A stretch of 64,000 nucleotides of DNA from Leisingera daeponensis (GCF_019801465.1 NZ_JAHVJA010000007.1:1-64000); one strand, 5' to 3'; positions 1 through 8,723 are shown, counted from the stretch's first letter. The notes: generated by a model not told the origin, from the sequence alone. Program-made: numbers and translations.

Positions 1-111
1 ACTGCGGGAATGGAAGTTGATGCTTCCATACGCACGGATGTCCGGTCCGTGCTGGACTATATCGTGTCGCCCATTGCTGACCCGATCCAGCGCGCGTTCC
101 ATGAGCGCTGA
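1..111 (+). CDS. HlyD-family type I secretion adaptor, C-terminal fragment
   Basis: Only the last 36 codons lie in the window, open from base 1 to a TGA at 109-111. The peptide contains RSVLDYIVSPIADPIQRAF near its end. HlyD/PrsE-type membrane fusion proteins of type I secretion systems usually finish with this kind of sequence (hydrophobic LDYxxxP followed by an amphipathic xxxAFxE). Such adaptors bridge the inner-membrane ABC exporter and the outer-membrane TolC channel and export RTX-type proteins without a cleaved signal. The upstream part and the partner ABC gene, if adjacent, are outside the window. The family call rests on a short tail and is therefore moderate; an RTX protein further along the window is a conceivable client. 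Confidence 0.6.
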   Translation, partial: TAGMEVDASIRTDVRSVLDYIVSPIADPIQRAFHER

Positions 112-321
112 AGGTTGGCTGGATTACGATATCTGGATGATCCGGCGGGGCAGGTGCAGAAAGCACGATCGCGGCTGAGGCCGTTGAAGCCCCTGTCAGA
201 CAGGCTGTGCTGCGACCTGTTCTGCAAGGCCGCCAAGCCGTTGGCAGAAACGCGGAGTTTGAACGCCGGAACCGCCTTGATTTTCAAGGTTCCATAGCCA
301 CGGTGCTGGGAAGTAAGGATT

Positions 322-397
322 TGGTGGAGCCTAGCGGGATCGAACCGCTGACCTCCTGCATGCCATGCAGGCGCTCTCCCAGCTGAGCTAAGGCCCC
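322..397 (-). tRNA. tRNA-Ala (anticodon GGC)
   Basis: Read on the minus strand, the acceptor stem is GGGGCCT paired with AGGCTCC. The D arm contains AGCTCAGCTGGGAGAGC, the anticodon stem is CCTGC/GCAGG around the loop ATGGCAT, and the T arm contains GGTTCGATCC. The anticodon in the 7-nt loop is GGC, which decodes GCC and GCU alanine codons. The 3' CCA is encoded (322-324). The length is 76 nt with CCA and there is no intron. It stands alone between the secretion gene fragment and the FYDLN gene. Confidence 0.96.
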
Positions 398-582
398 AAA
401 CCTGTCCGCTTTTCAGTGTCCGTTCCGTTTTCGGTGCGGCCCGTCTTGCGGTGTGAGCGTCGTTTACGGGACGGCGGCGCAGGCTGCAAGAGGAAAATGC
501 GCCGGGTCCCAAATTTTTTGCCGCCCCTCAGGACGGACAGTCCGGGGGCAGCAGAAAATGCCCCCGAACCGCTTGAACGGCC

Positions 583-909
583 TCAGGAATCGTCGTCCGG
601 CGACGACATGTCGGCGATGTCGTCCAGCGAGACGTTGTCATCATCATCGTCATCGTCCAGGACATCATCGCCCAGGTCGACATCAACGTCGTCGTCATCG
701 TCCAGGACGACGTCGTCCGCGTCCATGTTCTCTTTGGCTTTCAGGGTGGCCGCGTCTTCGGCATCCGCTTCGATCATCCGGGTCTTGCCGGTATCCAGCT
801 CGACGACCTCGCCCGTGTAGGGGCTGACGATCGGGTCCTTGTTCAGGTCATAAAAGCGCTTGCCAGTGGTGGGGCAGACGCGCTTTACACCCCATTCTTC
901 CTTGGGCAT
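583..909 (-). CDS. TIGR02300 family (FYDLN acid) protein
   Basis: The 108-residue product starts MPKEEWGVKRVCPTTGKRFYDLN, a signature of the alphaproteobacterial FYDLN acid family, followed by KDPIVSPYTG. The C-terminal half is extremely acidic, with runs of 5 to 7 aspartates, and ends in a flexible D/S tail. There is no signal peptide or membrane segment, so it is probably cytosolic. The family's biochemical role is not established. The Cys-Pro-Thr-Thr-Gly motif near residue 12 resembles half of a zinc ribbon, but only one cysteine is present. It is divergent from the metallopeptidase gene, and the tRNA gene follows its 3' end after about 185 bp. The family assignment is confident; the function is unknown. 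Confidence 0.9.
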   Translation of the reverse strand: MPKEEWGVKRVCPTTGKRFYDLNKDPIVSPYTGEVVELDTGKTRMIEADAEDAATLKAKENMDADDVVLDDDDDVDVDLGDDVLDDDDDDDNVSLDDIADMSSPDDDS

Positions 910-1008
910 GTGGATCCCCTTGATTTACTGGTGAGTCGTATCGACGATTCCGGTGCCTTGCCATATGAGGGGGGCACTGTCAAAGCCTTTGCCGGAAAGG
1001 GCGCATGC

Positions 1009-1695
1009 ATGGCCGATTATCAACTGTCCGGGAACCCGCCGGTGCCGCTGACGCTGCGCCGCTCGGCGCGGGCGCGGCGGATCAGCCTGCGGATCTCCTC
1101 GCTGGACGGGCGGGTGACACTGACCCTGCCCAGCGGGCTGCCGGAGGAGACCGCGCTGGCCTTTGCCGAGGAAAAGGCGGACTGGATCCGCGCCAACCTG
1201 GAAAAACACCCCGAGGCAGTGGACGCGGTCTTTGGCGCAGCAATTCCCGTCGACGGCCAGGACCGGGTGATCGCGCCCGCACCGGGGCGGCGCATTCAGA
1301 TGGATGCCGGCCGAATTGCGGTGCCGGGGCCCAATCCGGGCCGGCCGCTGCAGCGGTATCTCAAAGAACTGGCGCGCAACCGGCTGGCGGAGGCTTCCGA
1401 CTTCTATGCCGCCCGGCTGGGGAGGGGCTACAGCCGCCTGACGCTGCGCGATACCCGCTCGCGCTGGGGCTCCTGCACCGCGGACGGCGGGCTGATGTAT
1501 TCCTGGCGTCTGATCCTGGCGCCGCCTGCGGTGCTGCGCTACGTCGCCGCCCATGAAGTGGCGCATCTTCAGGAAATGAACCACTCGCAGGCGTTCTGGG
1601 ACACGGTTGAGTGCATCCACGGCCGCTGGCAGGAGCAGCGCGCCTGGCTGCGCGAAAACGGCGCCAGCCTGCACCGCTACCGGTTCGGCGAATGA
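1009..1695 (+). CDS. YgjP-like (SprT/DUF45) zinc metallopeptidase
   Basis: A 228-residue cytosolic protein with the zinc-binding motif HEVAHL near residue 182 and the downstream NHSQAFW segment typical of the YgjP/DUF45 M48-like family. TLRDTRSRWGSC shortly before it is another hallmark of this family. HExxH supplies two zinc ligands and the catalytic glutamate, and the histidine in NHSQAFW is the likely third ligand. The substrate is unknown; these proteins are annotated as metal-dependent hydrolases. I chose the ATG at 1009 because a good ribosome site (GGAAAGG) lies just upstream. A longer frame opens at 910, but its extra 33 residues are not family-like and it would abut the divergent start at 909. 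The cyclase gene follows after 24 nt. Confidence 0.88.
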   Translation: MADYQLSGNPPVPLTLRRSARARRISLRISSLDGRVTLTLPSGLPEETALAFAEEKADWIRANLEKHPEAVDAVFGAAIPVDGQDRVIAPAPGRRIQMDAGRIAVPGPNPGRPLQRYLKELARNRLAEASDFYAARLGRGYSRLTLRDTRSRWGSCTADGGLMYSWRLILAPPAVLRYVAAHEVAHLQEMNHSQAFWDTVECIHGRWQEQRAWLRENGASLHRYRFGE

Positions 1696-1719
1696 AATCA
1701 GGCCTTTGAGCCGGCAGGT

Positions 1720-3639
1720 GTGCGGGCTAAACTGGCGGCAGTTTTCAGTTGCCAGTTCCCGGTCCAGAGGCCTGCCCCCGTGTCAGACAAGCCGCAACGA
1801 CGCCTTGCCGCCATCTTCATGCTGGATGTCTTCGGCTTCAGCCGCATGATGGCCGGGGACGAGGCCGGCACCCTCAACCAGGTGCTGGCCCAGCAGCAGA
1901 CCCTGATTGCCCCTGCCATCCGCAGCCACGGCGGCCGCATCATCAAGCTGATGGGCGACGGAGTGCTAGCCCTGTTCCCCAGCGTGATCGCGGCGGTGGA
2001 GGCTGCGGCGCAGATCCAGGCGGATGCAGCGCGCACCCGGCATCTGCAGCTGCGCATCGGCATCAATCTGGGCGAGGTGATGATTGCCCAGGGCGATGTC
2101 TTCGGCGACGAGGTGAACATCGCCGCCCGGCTCGAAAGCCTGGCGCGTCCCGGCGGCGTGGCGCTGTCGGCCGCCGCTTATGACCAAGTTCGCAACCGCA
2201 TCCCCTATGACTTCGAGGACTTCGGCCTGCATGAGGTCAAGAACATCCCGGACCCGGTGCAGGTCTACTTCCTGGGCGGGGAGCTGACCTCGCTGCCCTC
2301 CCTGCGCCGCAGCACCCTGCCGCCAAAACCGCCGGAGCCTGCCCGCCGCAACGGGATGCGGCCCGCGATGCTGCTTCTGGCGGGCTGCCTGGGGGCCGCC
2401 ACGGCGGTGGCCGGGATCTGGGGCTGGCAGCAGGCGGCCCGTCATTCCGGCGTTGCGGCGCCGGTGCCCGGCCAGCCCGCTGCGGCTTCCTTCGAGGGCA
2501 GCCCGGTGATCGCGGTGCTGCCGTTCACCGCCGGCACGCTCCAGCCGGACATGGCGCGGATGCTGGCGCAGGATGTGATCCGCAGCCTTGCTGCGGCCGG
2601 CGATGTCCGCATCATTGCCCCGTCCAGTGCCCGCGCCGCTGCCGGATTGCTGCCGGGCGAGGCGGCGGCGCTTCTGGGGGCGGAATTCGTGGTGACCGGC
2701 CATCTTCCCGGGTCTTTGCGGGAAGGGGTGAAGCTGGAGATCCTTCAGGCCGATGCGGGGAGCGGAGAGCAGGTCAGGGCGGAGCCGCTCAGCATTCTGC
2801 CGCCGCAGCAGCAGGCGGCGGCGGTCACGCTTGCGCCGCAACTGGCGGACAGCATCATCCGCTATTTCGGCAAGCCGCTGCCGGAACTTGCCCGCCCGGA
2901 CGTGCCGGATGAGGCCGTGCTGCGGCTGCTCACGGCCCGCAGCCTGAGGCTGCAGGGCAACCGGGACCGCGCGGACCTGGCGCTGGGGCAGGCGATCCAA
3001 ATGGCGCCGGACTGGCCGGAAGCGCAGGCGCAGGCGGCGCTTTGGCATCTGGATATGCTCACCGGCCCTGCCGCTGGCCTGCCGCAGCGCGCGGCGGAGG
3101 CCGCGCAGATCGCGGCAGGTCTGCCGCCGCAGGCCGGCGTCCTGCAGGTGCAGGCGCTGGCGGCGCAGTTTGCGGGTAGGTCCGATGAGGCGCTGCAACT
3201 GGCTGAACAATTGGCTGAGACGTACCCCAACGATGCCGAGGGCCAGCTCCTGCGCGCCTGGCTGCTGCACCTGGCAGGGCAGGGGGGCGGCGCGCAAAAT
3301 GTGCTCGACCAGGTCCGCCGGCTTGACCCGCTGCCGCAGCCGATGGCCCTGACCCTGCAGGCAGCACTTAACCTCGCGGCCGGCCATGAGGGGGAGGCCG
3401 CCGCTGTTGCGGCCGAAGCGCTGGCATCGGAGCCCGAGGCGCAGCTGGCCGGGCTGCTGCACTGCGCCAGCCTGGCCGCACTGGGCAATTTCGACGAGGC
3501 CGCTGCGGCCTGCGCCCGCCTCAAAGGCGCGCCGCTGACGGTCGATCAGGCGGCGGCGGCTTTCCCCTATTCGGCCCCCGCCCCGCAAAGGGCGCTGCGC
3601 ACCGGCCTCAGCCTAGCAGGGCTGTCAGGCCGTCCCTGA
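1720..3639 (+). CDS. Class III adenylate/guanylate cyclase with C-terminal repeat region
   Basis: A 639-residue protein. The N-terminal cyclase domain (about 28-195) keeps the two metal-binding aspartates (FMLDVFGFS, Asp36; MGDGVLALF, Asp80), a lysine in IIKLMGDG that fits ATP preference, and the VNIAARL transition-state Asn/Arg motif. A single membrane helix follows near 215-237 (LLLAGCLGAATAVAG). Next comes a domain starting VIAVLPF, seen in many rhizobial and roseobacter cyclases, and an Ala/Leu-rich TPR-like region to the end. It presumably makes cAMP at the inner membrane, with the C-terminal part periplasmic and sensory or scaffolding. The start is a GTG at 1720; a GTG at 1780 (VSDKPQRR) also fits, since the first 20 residues are not cyclase-like. 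It may form an operon with the metallopeptidase gene. Confidence 0.85.
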   Translation: MRAKLAAVFSCQFPVQRPAPVSDKPQRRLAAIFMLDVFGFSRMMAGDEAGTLNQVLAQQQTLIAPAIRSHGGRIIKLMGDGVLALFPSVIAAVEAAAQIQADAARTRHLQLRIGINLGEVMIAQGDVFGDEVNIAARLESLARPGGVALSAAAYDQVRNRIPYDFEDFGLHEVKNIPDPVQVYFLGGELTSLPSLRRSTLPPKPPEPARRNGMRPAMLLLAGCLGAATAVAGIWGWQQAARHSGVAAPVPGQPAAASFEGSPVIAVLPFTAGTLQPDMARMLAQDVIRSLAAAGDVRIIAPSSARAAAGLLPGEAAALLGAEFVVTGHLPGSLREGVKLEILQADAGSGEQVRAEPLSILPPQQQAAAVTLAPQLADSIIRYFGKPLPELARPDVPDEAVLRLLTARSLRLQGNRDRADLALGQAIQMAPDWPEAQAQAALWHLDMLTGPAAGLPQRAAEAAQIAAGLPPQAGVLQVQALAAQFAGRSDEALQLAEQLAETYPNDAEGQLLRAWLLHLAGQGGGAQNVLDQVRRLDPLPQPMALTLQAALNLAAGHEGEAAAVAAEALASEPEAQLAGLLHCASLAALGNFDEAAAACARLKGAPLTVDQAAAAFPYSAPAPQRALRTGLSLAGLSGRP

Positions 3640-3693
3640 GAACGCGCGCAATTGCGCGGTTGACCGCGGCGTGATTTGTGATCACATGAGCGG

Positions 3694-4350
3694 ATGAACC
3701 CGAATGCCCGCCCCGCCCAGGAAGCTGCCTCCGCCCCCGCCCATGACCGGGTCTACCGCGCCTTGCGCACCCGCATCATGCATGGCGAAGTCACCCCCGG
3801 CGCTGCCCTGACCCTGCGCGGCATCGGCGGCGAATTCGGCGTTTCGATGACGCCCGCGCGCGAGGCGGTGCGCCGTCTGGCCGCCGAGGGCGCGCTGTTC
3901 CTGTCCTCCTCGGGCCGGGTGACCACGCCGGAACTCACCAACGAGCGGATCGAGGAACTGGCCGCCCTGCGCGCGCTGTTGGAAGTGGAACTGGCCAGCC
4001 GCGCGCTGCCGCGCGCCCACATGGCGCTCATCGACCGGCTGCAGACGATCAACTCCAACGTTGCTGAAATGGTCTCCAAGCGCGATGCGGTCGGCTATAT
4101 CCGCACCAATCTGGAGTTTCACCGCGCCCTATACCTGCGCGCCCAGGCGCCGGCCATGCTGGCGATGGCGGAAACCGTCTGGCTGCAGCTGGGGCCGACC
4201 ATGCGGGCGCTCTACGGCCGCTTGCGCCGCACCGACCCGCCGCAGAACCACCGCCTGATCATCGCCGCGCTCAAGGCCGGGGATGAGCCGGGCCTGCGCC
4301 TGGCGGTGCGGTCGGATGTGACCCAGGGCCTGCGGCTGCTGGCAGGCTGA
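3694..4350 (+). CDS. GntR family (FCD subfamily) transcriptional regulator
   Basis: 218 residues. A GntR winged helix-turn-helix lies at about 15-80 (LRGIGGEFGVSMTPAREAVRRLAAEGAL), followed by an alpha-helical FCD ligand-binding domain (ELAALRALLEVELASRAL, then LEFHRALYLRA). FCD-domain GntR proteins are usually repressors that sense small organic acids or amino acid derivatives. The gene sits alone between the cyclase and a second, convergent GntR gene, so its target is not evident; autoregulation is the default guess. It is more diverged from the 4390-5046 regulator than tandem duplicates would be. Confidence 0.9.
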   Translation: MNPNARPAQEAASAPAHDRVYRALRTRIMHGEVTPGAALTLRGIGGEFGVSMTPAREAVRRLAAEGALFLSSSGRVTTPELTNERIEELAALRALLEVELASRALPRAHMALIDRLQTINSNVAEMVSKRDAVGYIRTNLEFHRALYLRAQAPAMLAMAETVWLQLGPTMRALYGRLRRTDPPQNHRLIIAALKAGDEPGLRLAVRSDVTQGLRLLAG

Positions 4351-4389
4351 CAACGGGCGGTTCAGGGCAAGGGCGCCGCCGCAGCGGGT

Positions 4390-5046
4390 TCAGGTCACGC
4401 CCCACCAGCGCAGCGTCTGCTCAAAGTGGTGCCGGATTGCCTTCGTGGCAGCACCGGTATCGCGGTTGTCCAGCGCGTCGATAATGGCCAGATGCTCCTC
4501 CATCGCCGAGACGATCCGGTCCTGCAGGAAGGGGCGGGCGTTCTGGATGATGGCAATGCGCATCCGGTTGGCGGCATACGCCGAGGCCAGCTGCGGGTTG
4601 CCAAGACCGGCCGCCAGGAAGTCGTGCAGCGACAGATCCACCTCGATGGCCGCGTCCGGGGTCCCGCCGGCGGCGCTTCGCAGCGCGGTTTCGCGGAAGT
4701 CCTGATGCCGCCTGCGCAGCGTATCGAGACCCGCCAGATCGGCGCCGGCGATCCGGCGCCGCGCGCCTTCCTGGTCCAGCGCCATCCGGAAGTCGAGGCA
4801 GTCGCGGATGGTTTCGGGGCGCGCCTCCATCACTCGGATGCCGCGCTTCGGCAGGGTGACCAGCAGCCCCTGCGAACTGGCGTGCTTGACCGCTTCCCGG
4901 ACCGCCGCCAGCGGCAGGCCCAGCATGGTCACCAGCTGGGACATCGACAGGAATTGCCCGTCGCGCAGCCGGCCGCTGCGCAGCGCGGCTGACAAGGCTT
5001 CCTGCGCCTTCTCGGTCAGAAGCTGTGCATCGCGTGACTGGGTCAT
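4390..5046 (-). CDS. GntR family (FCD subfamily) transcriptional regulator
   Basis: 218 residues with an N-terminal winged helix (LSMSQLVTMLGLPLAAVREAVKHAS) and an FCD domain (DCLDFRMALDQEGARRRIAG, IEVDLSLHDFLAAGL) holding the Asp and His residues that usually bind a metal in this fold. It is transcribed divergently from the NCS1 transporter gene, with 216 bp between the starts, so it is the probable regulator of that transporter and of itself. A perfect 12-bp palindrome at 5149-5160 in the shared intergenic region is a good operator candidate. The ligand is unknown, but a nucleobase, hydantoin or a related catabolite would fit the neighbour. Confidence 0.9.
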   Translation of the reverse strand: MTQSRDAQLLTEKAQEALSAALRSGRLRDGQFLSMSQLVTMLGLPLAAVREAVKHASSQGLLVTLPKRGIRVMEARPETIRDCLDFRMALDQEGARRRIAGADLAGLDTLRRRHQDFRETALRSAAGGTPDAAIEVDLSLHDFLAAGLGNPQLASAYAANRMRIAIIQNARPFLQDRIVSAMEEHLAIIDALDNRDTGAATKAIRHHFEQTLRWWGVT

Positions 5047-5148
5047 CCGGCTGTCCTCAAGAGGGTGTGCCGCACTTAGCGGTCATTTCCCGCAGATTCA
5101 ATAAGGTGCTTTCTGGAAATGCATACAGACTGCACGCTGAAACGAATG

Positions 5149-5160
5149 CTAACATGTTAG
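5149..5160. promoter_or_regulatory. Candidate GntR operator palindrome
   Basis: CTAACATGTTAG is a perfect 12-bp palindrome lying 103 bp upstream of the GntR start (5046) and 103 bp upstream of the transporter start (5263), midway in the divergent intergenic region. It is more AT-rich than its surroundings. GntR/FCD proteins bind short palindromes of this size, so it may control both genes. The assignment is inferred from position and symmetry only. Confidence 0.45.
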
Positions 5161-5262
5161 TTGCAAGTTCAGCTTGCCGCTTTCCTGCGGGACCGGCAAG
5201 CCGGCCGCCGCGGAAAGAAACCGGGACAACAGCCGGCCGCGGATCAGATCTGGGAGGATAAG

Positions 5263-6705
5263 ATGACCGCAACCGAAGACCTGCATGTTGTCCACGGGGG
5301 GACGCTCGACCCCGAAGGCAACGCACTCAACCCCGTCGGCAGCGGCGAGAAAACCTGGGGATGGTTCGCCATCTTCAATATCTGGGCCAACGACGTGCAG
5401 TCGCTGTTCGGCTACTCGCTGGTGGCCTCGCTGTTCATTTCCTACGGTGTCGGCGGCTGGACCGCCTTTGCGGCCCTGATCGCCGCCGGCCTGTTCGTGA
5501 TGTGGATGGTGAACCTCTCCGGCGCGCCGGGCGAGAAATACGGCATCCCCTATCCGGTGCTGGCGCGCGCCAGTCTCGGCACCCAGGGCGCCAAGCTGCC
5601 CGCCATCCTGCGCGCCACCGTGGCGGTGTTCTGGTACGGGGTGCAGGTATATTTCGCCTCGACCGCGCTGGCGCTGCTGATCCGCTCGCTCACCGGCGCC
5701 TCCGGCGGCGCCGAGATCCTCGGCCTCACCGGCATCGACTGGCTGTCCTTCGTGATCGTCTGGGGCTTCCACATCGTCATCTTCTGGCGCGGCATGAGCT
5801 GGGTGGAAACCTTCCTCAACATCGCCGGGCCCTTTGTCTACGTGGTGATGATCGGCCTCGTGATCGTGCTGTGGCAGCGCTCGGACGGCCAGCTGCTGAC
5901 CGCGACGGCAACCATTTTTGCCAACCCCGAGGGCACCTTTTGGAGCGAGTTCAAGGGCTTCATTGCCATTGTCGGCACCATGGTCGCCTATTTCGCAGCG
6001 GTGATGATCAATTTCAGCGACTTCTCGCGCTATGCCAGGGACAAGCAGGCCATGGTCATGGGCAACCTGGCCGGACTGCCCTTCAACATGATCCTGTTCT
6101 CGGCCCTGGCCCTGCTGACCACCGGCGGCGCCGCGGTGGTCTTCGGCGAGGAGATCATCAACCCGACCGAAATCGTCGAGCGCACCGACAGCGTTCTGCT
6201 GGGCATTGTGGCTGCGATCACCTTCTTTGCCGCTACCGTCGGCATTAACCTGGTGGCCAACTTCATCCCGGCCGTGAACGGCATTGCGAACCTGGCTCCA
6301 GAGAAGATCAGCTTCCGCAAAGCGGGGCTCATCACCTCCCTGTTCGCGCTGGTGATCGGCGGCTTCTGGAACAGCTTCATCAGTCAGTTCGGCATCAGCG
6401 GCTTCGTCAACACACTGGGGGCGACACTGGCGCCGATCTTCGGGATTATGATCGTCGACTACTACCTGCACCGCAGGGAGCAGCTCAGCGAAGACGACCT
6501 CTACAACATGGAGGCCGGCATCTACCATTATGACAACGGCTGGAACAGCGCGGCGGTCAAGGCTTTCGGACTGGCGGCAGTTTTCTCCGTGGCGACCGTC
6601 TGGGTGCCGTGGTTCGGGTTCCTGTCGGGCTACAACTGGGTCATTGGCGCAAGCCTTGGCGGGGCGATCTATCACATGTTCGCCAAAAGTCAGGTCAGGC
6701 TCTGA
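5263..6705 (+). CDS. NCS1 family nucleobase:cation symporter (cytosine/hydantoin permease type)
   Basis: A 480-residue polytopic membrane protein with about 12 hydrophobic helices. The N-terminal WGWFAIFNIWANDVQSLFGY and the GAPGEKYGIPYPVLARAS segment are characteristic of the nucleobase-cation-symporter-1 family (CodB, PucI, Mhp1). It carries uptake of a nucleobase or hydantoin-like compound across the inner membrane with Na+ or H+. The start is the ATG at 5263, preceded by GGGAGG (5252-5257); an upstream in-frame start would add 34 hydrophilic residues and has no such support. The gene is monocistronic, with a divergent GntR gene upstream and a strong terminator 20 bp downstream. The exact substrate cannot be read from the sequence. 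Confidence 0.88.
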   Translation: MTATEDLHVVHGGTLDPEGNALNPVGSGEKTWGWFAIFNIWANDVQSLFGYSLVASLFISYGVGGWTAFAALIAAGLFVMWMVNLSGAPGEKYGIPYPVLARASLGTQGAKLPAILRATVAVFWYGVQVYFASTALALLIRSLTGASGGAEILGLTGIDWLSFVIVWGFHIVIFWRGMSWVETFLNIAGPFVYVVMIGLVIVLWQRSDGQLLTATATIFANPEGTFWSEFKGFIAIVGTMVAYFAAVMINFSDFSRYARDKQAMVMGNLAGLPFNMILFSALALLTTGGAAVVFGEEIINPTEIVERTDSVLLGIVAAITFFAATVGINLVANFIPAVNGIANLAPEKISFRKAGLITSLFALVIGGFWNSFISQFGISGFVNTLGATLAPIFGIMIVDYYLHRREQLSEDDLYNMEAGIYHYDNGWNSAAVKAFGLAAVFSVATVWVPWFGFLSGYNWVIGASLGGAIYHMFAKSQVRL

Positions 6706-6724
6706 TGCTTCAGTGAGGCCCCTT

Positions 6725-6754
6725 GCCGGCGGGGGCCAGCCCCGCCGGCCTTTT
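6725..6754 (+). terminator. Rho-independent terminator of the NCS1 gene
   Basis: Perfect 10-bp stem GCCGGCGGGG (6725-6734) with CCCCGCCGGC (6740-6749), a 5-nt loop, then CTTTTAATT. It lies 20 bp after the transporter stop codon. Confidence 0.9.
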
Positions 6755-6804
6755 AATTCGCCTGCCTCGCGCGCTCCGCATCGAAAACTGGACGCTGGGC
6801 CAAA

Positions 6805-6834
6805 TGAAAAAACCCGGCTCCTGGGCCGGGTTTT
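6805..6834 (-). terminator. Rho-independent terminator of accA
   Basis: On the minus strand an AACCCGGC/GCCGGGTT stem with a short loop is followed by six Ts (the A run at 6807-6812 of the plus strand). It lies about 27 bp past the accA stop. The plus strand also has a short T run, so it may act in both directions. Confidence 0.85.
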
Positions 6835-6859
6835 CTGCGTTTTGCGGTGCGCTGCGGGT

Positions 6860-7822
6860 TTACGCCGCCAGCCCCTTGGAGCCGATCGCCAGGAATTTCT
6901 GGCGCCGGTCCTTCACCAGCGCGGCAGCGTCCATGTCCTTCAGCTCGTCCAGCATTTCCTGGATGGCGCCGCTGACGGATTTTATCGCCGCCTTCGGGTC
7001 GCGGTGGGCGCCGCCCAGCGGTTCCGGGATGATCCGGTCGTTGACGCCCAGCTTGTTCAGGTCCTGCGCGGTCAGGCGCAGCGCTTCCGCCGCTTCGCGC
7101 ATCTTCTCGGCGTCCTTCCACAGGATCGAGGCGCAGCCCTCGGGCGAAATCACCGAATAGATCGAATGCTCAAGCATCGCCACCCGGTTCGCCGTGGCAA
7201 AGGCCACCGCGCCTCCTGAGCCGCCTTCGCCGATGATCACCGAGATCAGCGGCACGCCGATCTTCAGGCACATCTCGGTCGAACGGGCAATCGCCTCGGA
7301 CTGGCCGCGCTCCTCGGCGCCCTTGCCGGGGTAGGCGCCGGCGGTGTCCACCAGGGTGATCACCGGCAGCTTGAAACGGCTGGCCATCTCCATCAGCCGG
7401 ATCGCCTTGCGGTAGCCCTCGGGGCGCGCCATGCCGAAATTGCGCTCGATGCGCGATTTGGTGTCGCTGCCCTTCTCGTGGCCGATCACCACCACCGGCT
7501 GGTCGTTGAAGCGCGCCAGGCCGCCCATCACTGCCAGGTCATCGGCAAAGTTCCGGTCGCCGGCCAGCGGCGTGTATTCGGTGAACAGTGCCTCGATGTA
7601 GTCCTTGCAATGCGGGCGCTCCGGGTGGCGCGCCACCTGGCATTTGCGCCAGGGCGTCAGATTCTTGTACAGGTCCTTCAGCAGCTGTTCCGCCTTGGCG
7701 TCCAGCGCCTTGGCCTCATCCGCCACATCCATTTCCTCATTCGCGCGCGCCAGCGCCCGCAGCTCCTCCGCCTTGCCCTCGATTTCGGCCAGCGGTTTTT
7801 CGAATTCCAGATACTGGGTCAT
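6860..7822 (-). CDS. accA: Acetyl-CoA carboxylase carboxyltransferase subunit alpha
   Basis: 320 residues, normal for AccA. With AccD it transfers the carboxyl group from carboxybiotin to acetyl-CoA, giving malonyl-CoA for fatty acid synthesis in the cytosol. Recognisable segments are [17 protein letters not shown] at the N terminus, [17 protein letters not shown], the crotonase-like core with [18 protein letters not shown], the glycine-rich [14 protein letters not shown] oxyanion region, and the C-terminal [11 protein letters not shown]. It is monocistronic: its own terminator follows, and a 230-bp gap separates its start from the stop codon of the LysE gene. As in many alphaproteobacteria, accD is not adjacent. 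Confidence 0.97.
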   Translation of the reverse strand: MTQYLEFEKPLAEIEGKAEELRALARANEEMDVADEAKALDAKAEQLLKDLYKNLTPWRKCQVARHPERPHCKDYIEALFTEYTPLAGDRNFADDLAVMGGLARFNDQPVVVIGHEKGSDTKSRIERNFGMARPEGYRKAIRLMEMASRFKLPVITLVDTAGAYPGKGAEERGQSEAIARSTEMCLKIGVPLISVIIGEGGSGGAVAFATANRVAMLEHSIYSVISPEGCASILWKDAEKMREAAEALRLTAQDLNKLGVNDRIIPEPLGGAHRDPKAAIKSVSGAIQEMLDELKDMDAAALVKDRRQKFLAIGSKGLAA

Positions 7823-8053
7823 GTCGCCTCTGCTCTGCAGGTTTGCAGCTATATGGCCCTAGCAGCGCCAAGATGCAACTCAGCAAGATCCGCGATCTGC
7901 GCCTGTGCGGCCGCCAGGGGCCGGAGACGCACGCAGGAGACGCGCCTATGACAGCCTGCCGCGGCGGCCCGGCGCTATTGTCAAAGCTGGAAGCTATCCC
8001 TGGCGCGGCGCAATCACCTGCAGGGCTTCGTAGGTCTGGCAGTGCCGCTGGCG

Positions 8054-8650
8054 CTACTGCGGCCAGATCACCGGATAGAGCGAGGCCACCAGCAGCATCG
8101 CCATGGTCCAGTTGAACAGCACCAGGCGGCGCGGGCTGGTCAGGAGCCGCGCCATCTGCTGGCCCAGCACCGTCCAGGAGCCGACCGAGGGCAGGTTGAT
8201 GGCGCCGAAGATCACCCCAACCAGCAGAATTGCCGTCAGGGTCTGGTCCGGCGTGTAGGCGCTGATGGCCGTCAGCGCCATCGCCCAGGCCTTGGGGTTC
8301 ACCCATTGAAACGCCGCCGCCTGCAGAAACGTCATCGGGCGGCCTTCCGCCCCCTTGGCCTGCACCGGCGCCGCATGGGCGATCTTCCACGCAAGCCACA
8401 GCAGATAGACCACCGAAACCGCCTTCAGCACCGTGTAGCTGACCGGAAGTGCATCAAACACCTGCACCAGCCCGGCGCCGACCAGCAGCACCATGAACAC
8501 AAACCCCAACGCCACCCCCAGCATATGCGGGATGGTGCGGCGGAAGCCGAAATTGGCGCCCGAGGCCATCAGCATCAGGTTGTTCGGCCCCGGCGTGATC
8601 GAGGAGACAAAGGCGAAAAGCGCCAGCGCGGTAAGGAGTTCGTATGTCAT
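8054..8650 (-). CDS. LysE family amino acid exporter
   Basis: 198 residues with about six hydrophobic helices. The N terminus reads MTYELLTALALFAFVSSITPGPNNLML; the ITPGPNN motif in the first loop is the signature of LysE/RhtB translocators, which export amino acids such as lysine, threonine or homoserine. QWVNPKAWAMALTA is the second conserved family motif. Upstream in-frame ATG codons exist, but the one at 8650 matches family N termini. It is divergent from an Lrp-type regulator (start 8724, 73 bp away), the usual pairing for amino-acid-responsive exporters, so induction by the exported amino acid through that regulator is likely. Confidence 0.9.
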   Translation of the reverse strand: MTYELLTALALFAFVSSITPGPNNLMLMASGANFGFRRTIPHMLGVALGFVFMVLLVGAGLVQVFDALPVSYTVLKAVSVVYLLWLAWKIAHAAPVQAKGAEGRPMTFLQAAAFQWVNPKAWAMALTAISAYTPDQTLTAILLVGVIFGAINLPSVGSWTVLGQQMARLLTSPRRLVLFNWTMAMLLVASLYPVIWPQ

Positions 8651-8680
8651 GCGCAAAATCATTGCGCCAAACCGGCCAAA

Positions 8681-8721
8681 TGAAATTGCGTTTCGCTTCG
8701 ACTTGCATGTAATTTCGCAAT
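8681..8721. promoter_or_regulatory. Candidate Lrp-type operator in the LysE/Lrp intergenic region
   Basis: The 73-bp divergent gap is AT-rich against a GC-rich background. It contains the inverted pair ATTGCG (8685-8690) and CGCAAT (8716-8721), plus another ATTGCG at 8661-8666. Lrp-family octamers bind such spaced, degenerate inverted sites. The call is weak and positional. Confidence 0.3.
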
Positions 8722-8723
8722 AA

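Noticed and set aside
57-512. Long minus-strand reading frame at the left end
   Set aside because: It runs through the tRNA-Ala gene and the HlyD tail in the opposite strand; no ribosome site and no recognisable family.
583-730. Aspartate-coding repeats in the FYDLN gene as a DNA repeat or CRISPR
   Set aside because: Irregular GAC/GAT runs coding for an acidic tail; no spacers of even length.
910-1008. Earlier start for the metallopeptidase gene
   Set aside because: Would place its ATG one base from the divergent FYDLN start and adds residues without family character; the 1009 ATG has a ribosome site.
5149-6675. Very long minus-strand frame opposite the NCS1 transporter
   Set aside because: His/Gln/Asp-rich translation typical of an antisense frame in GC-rich DNA; the plus-strand product is a clear transporter.
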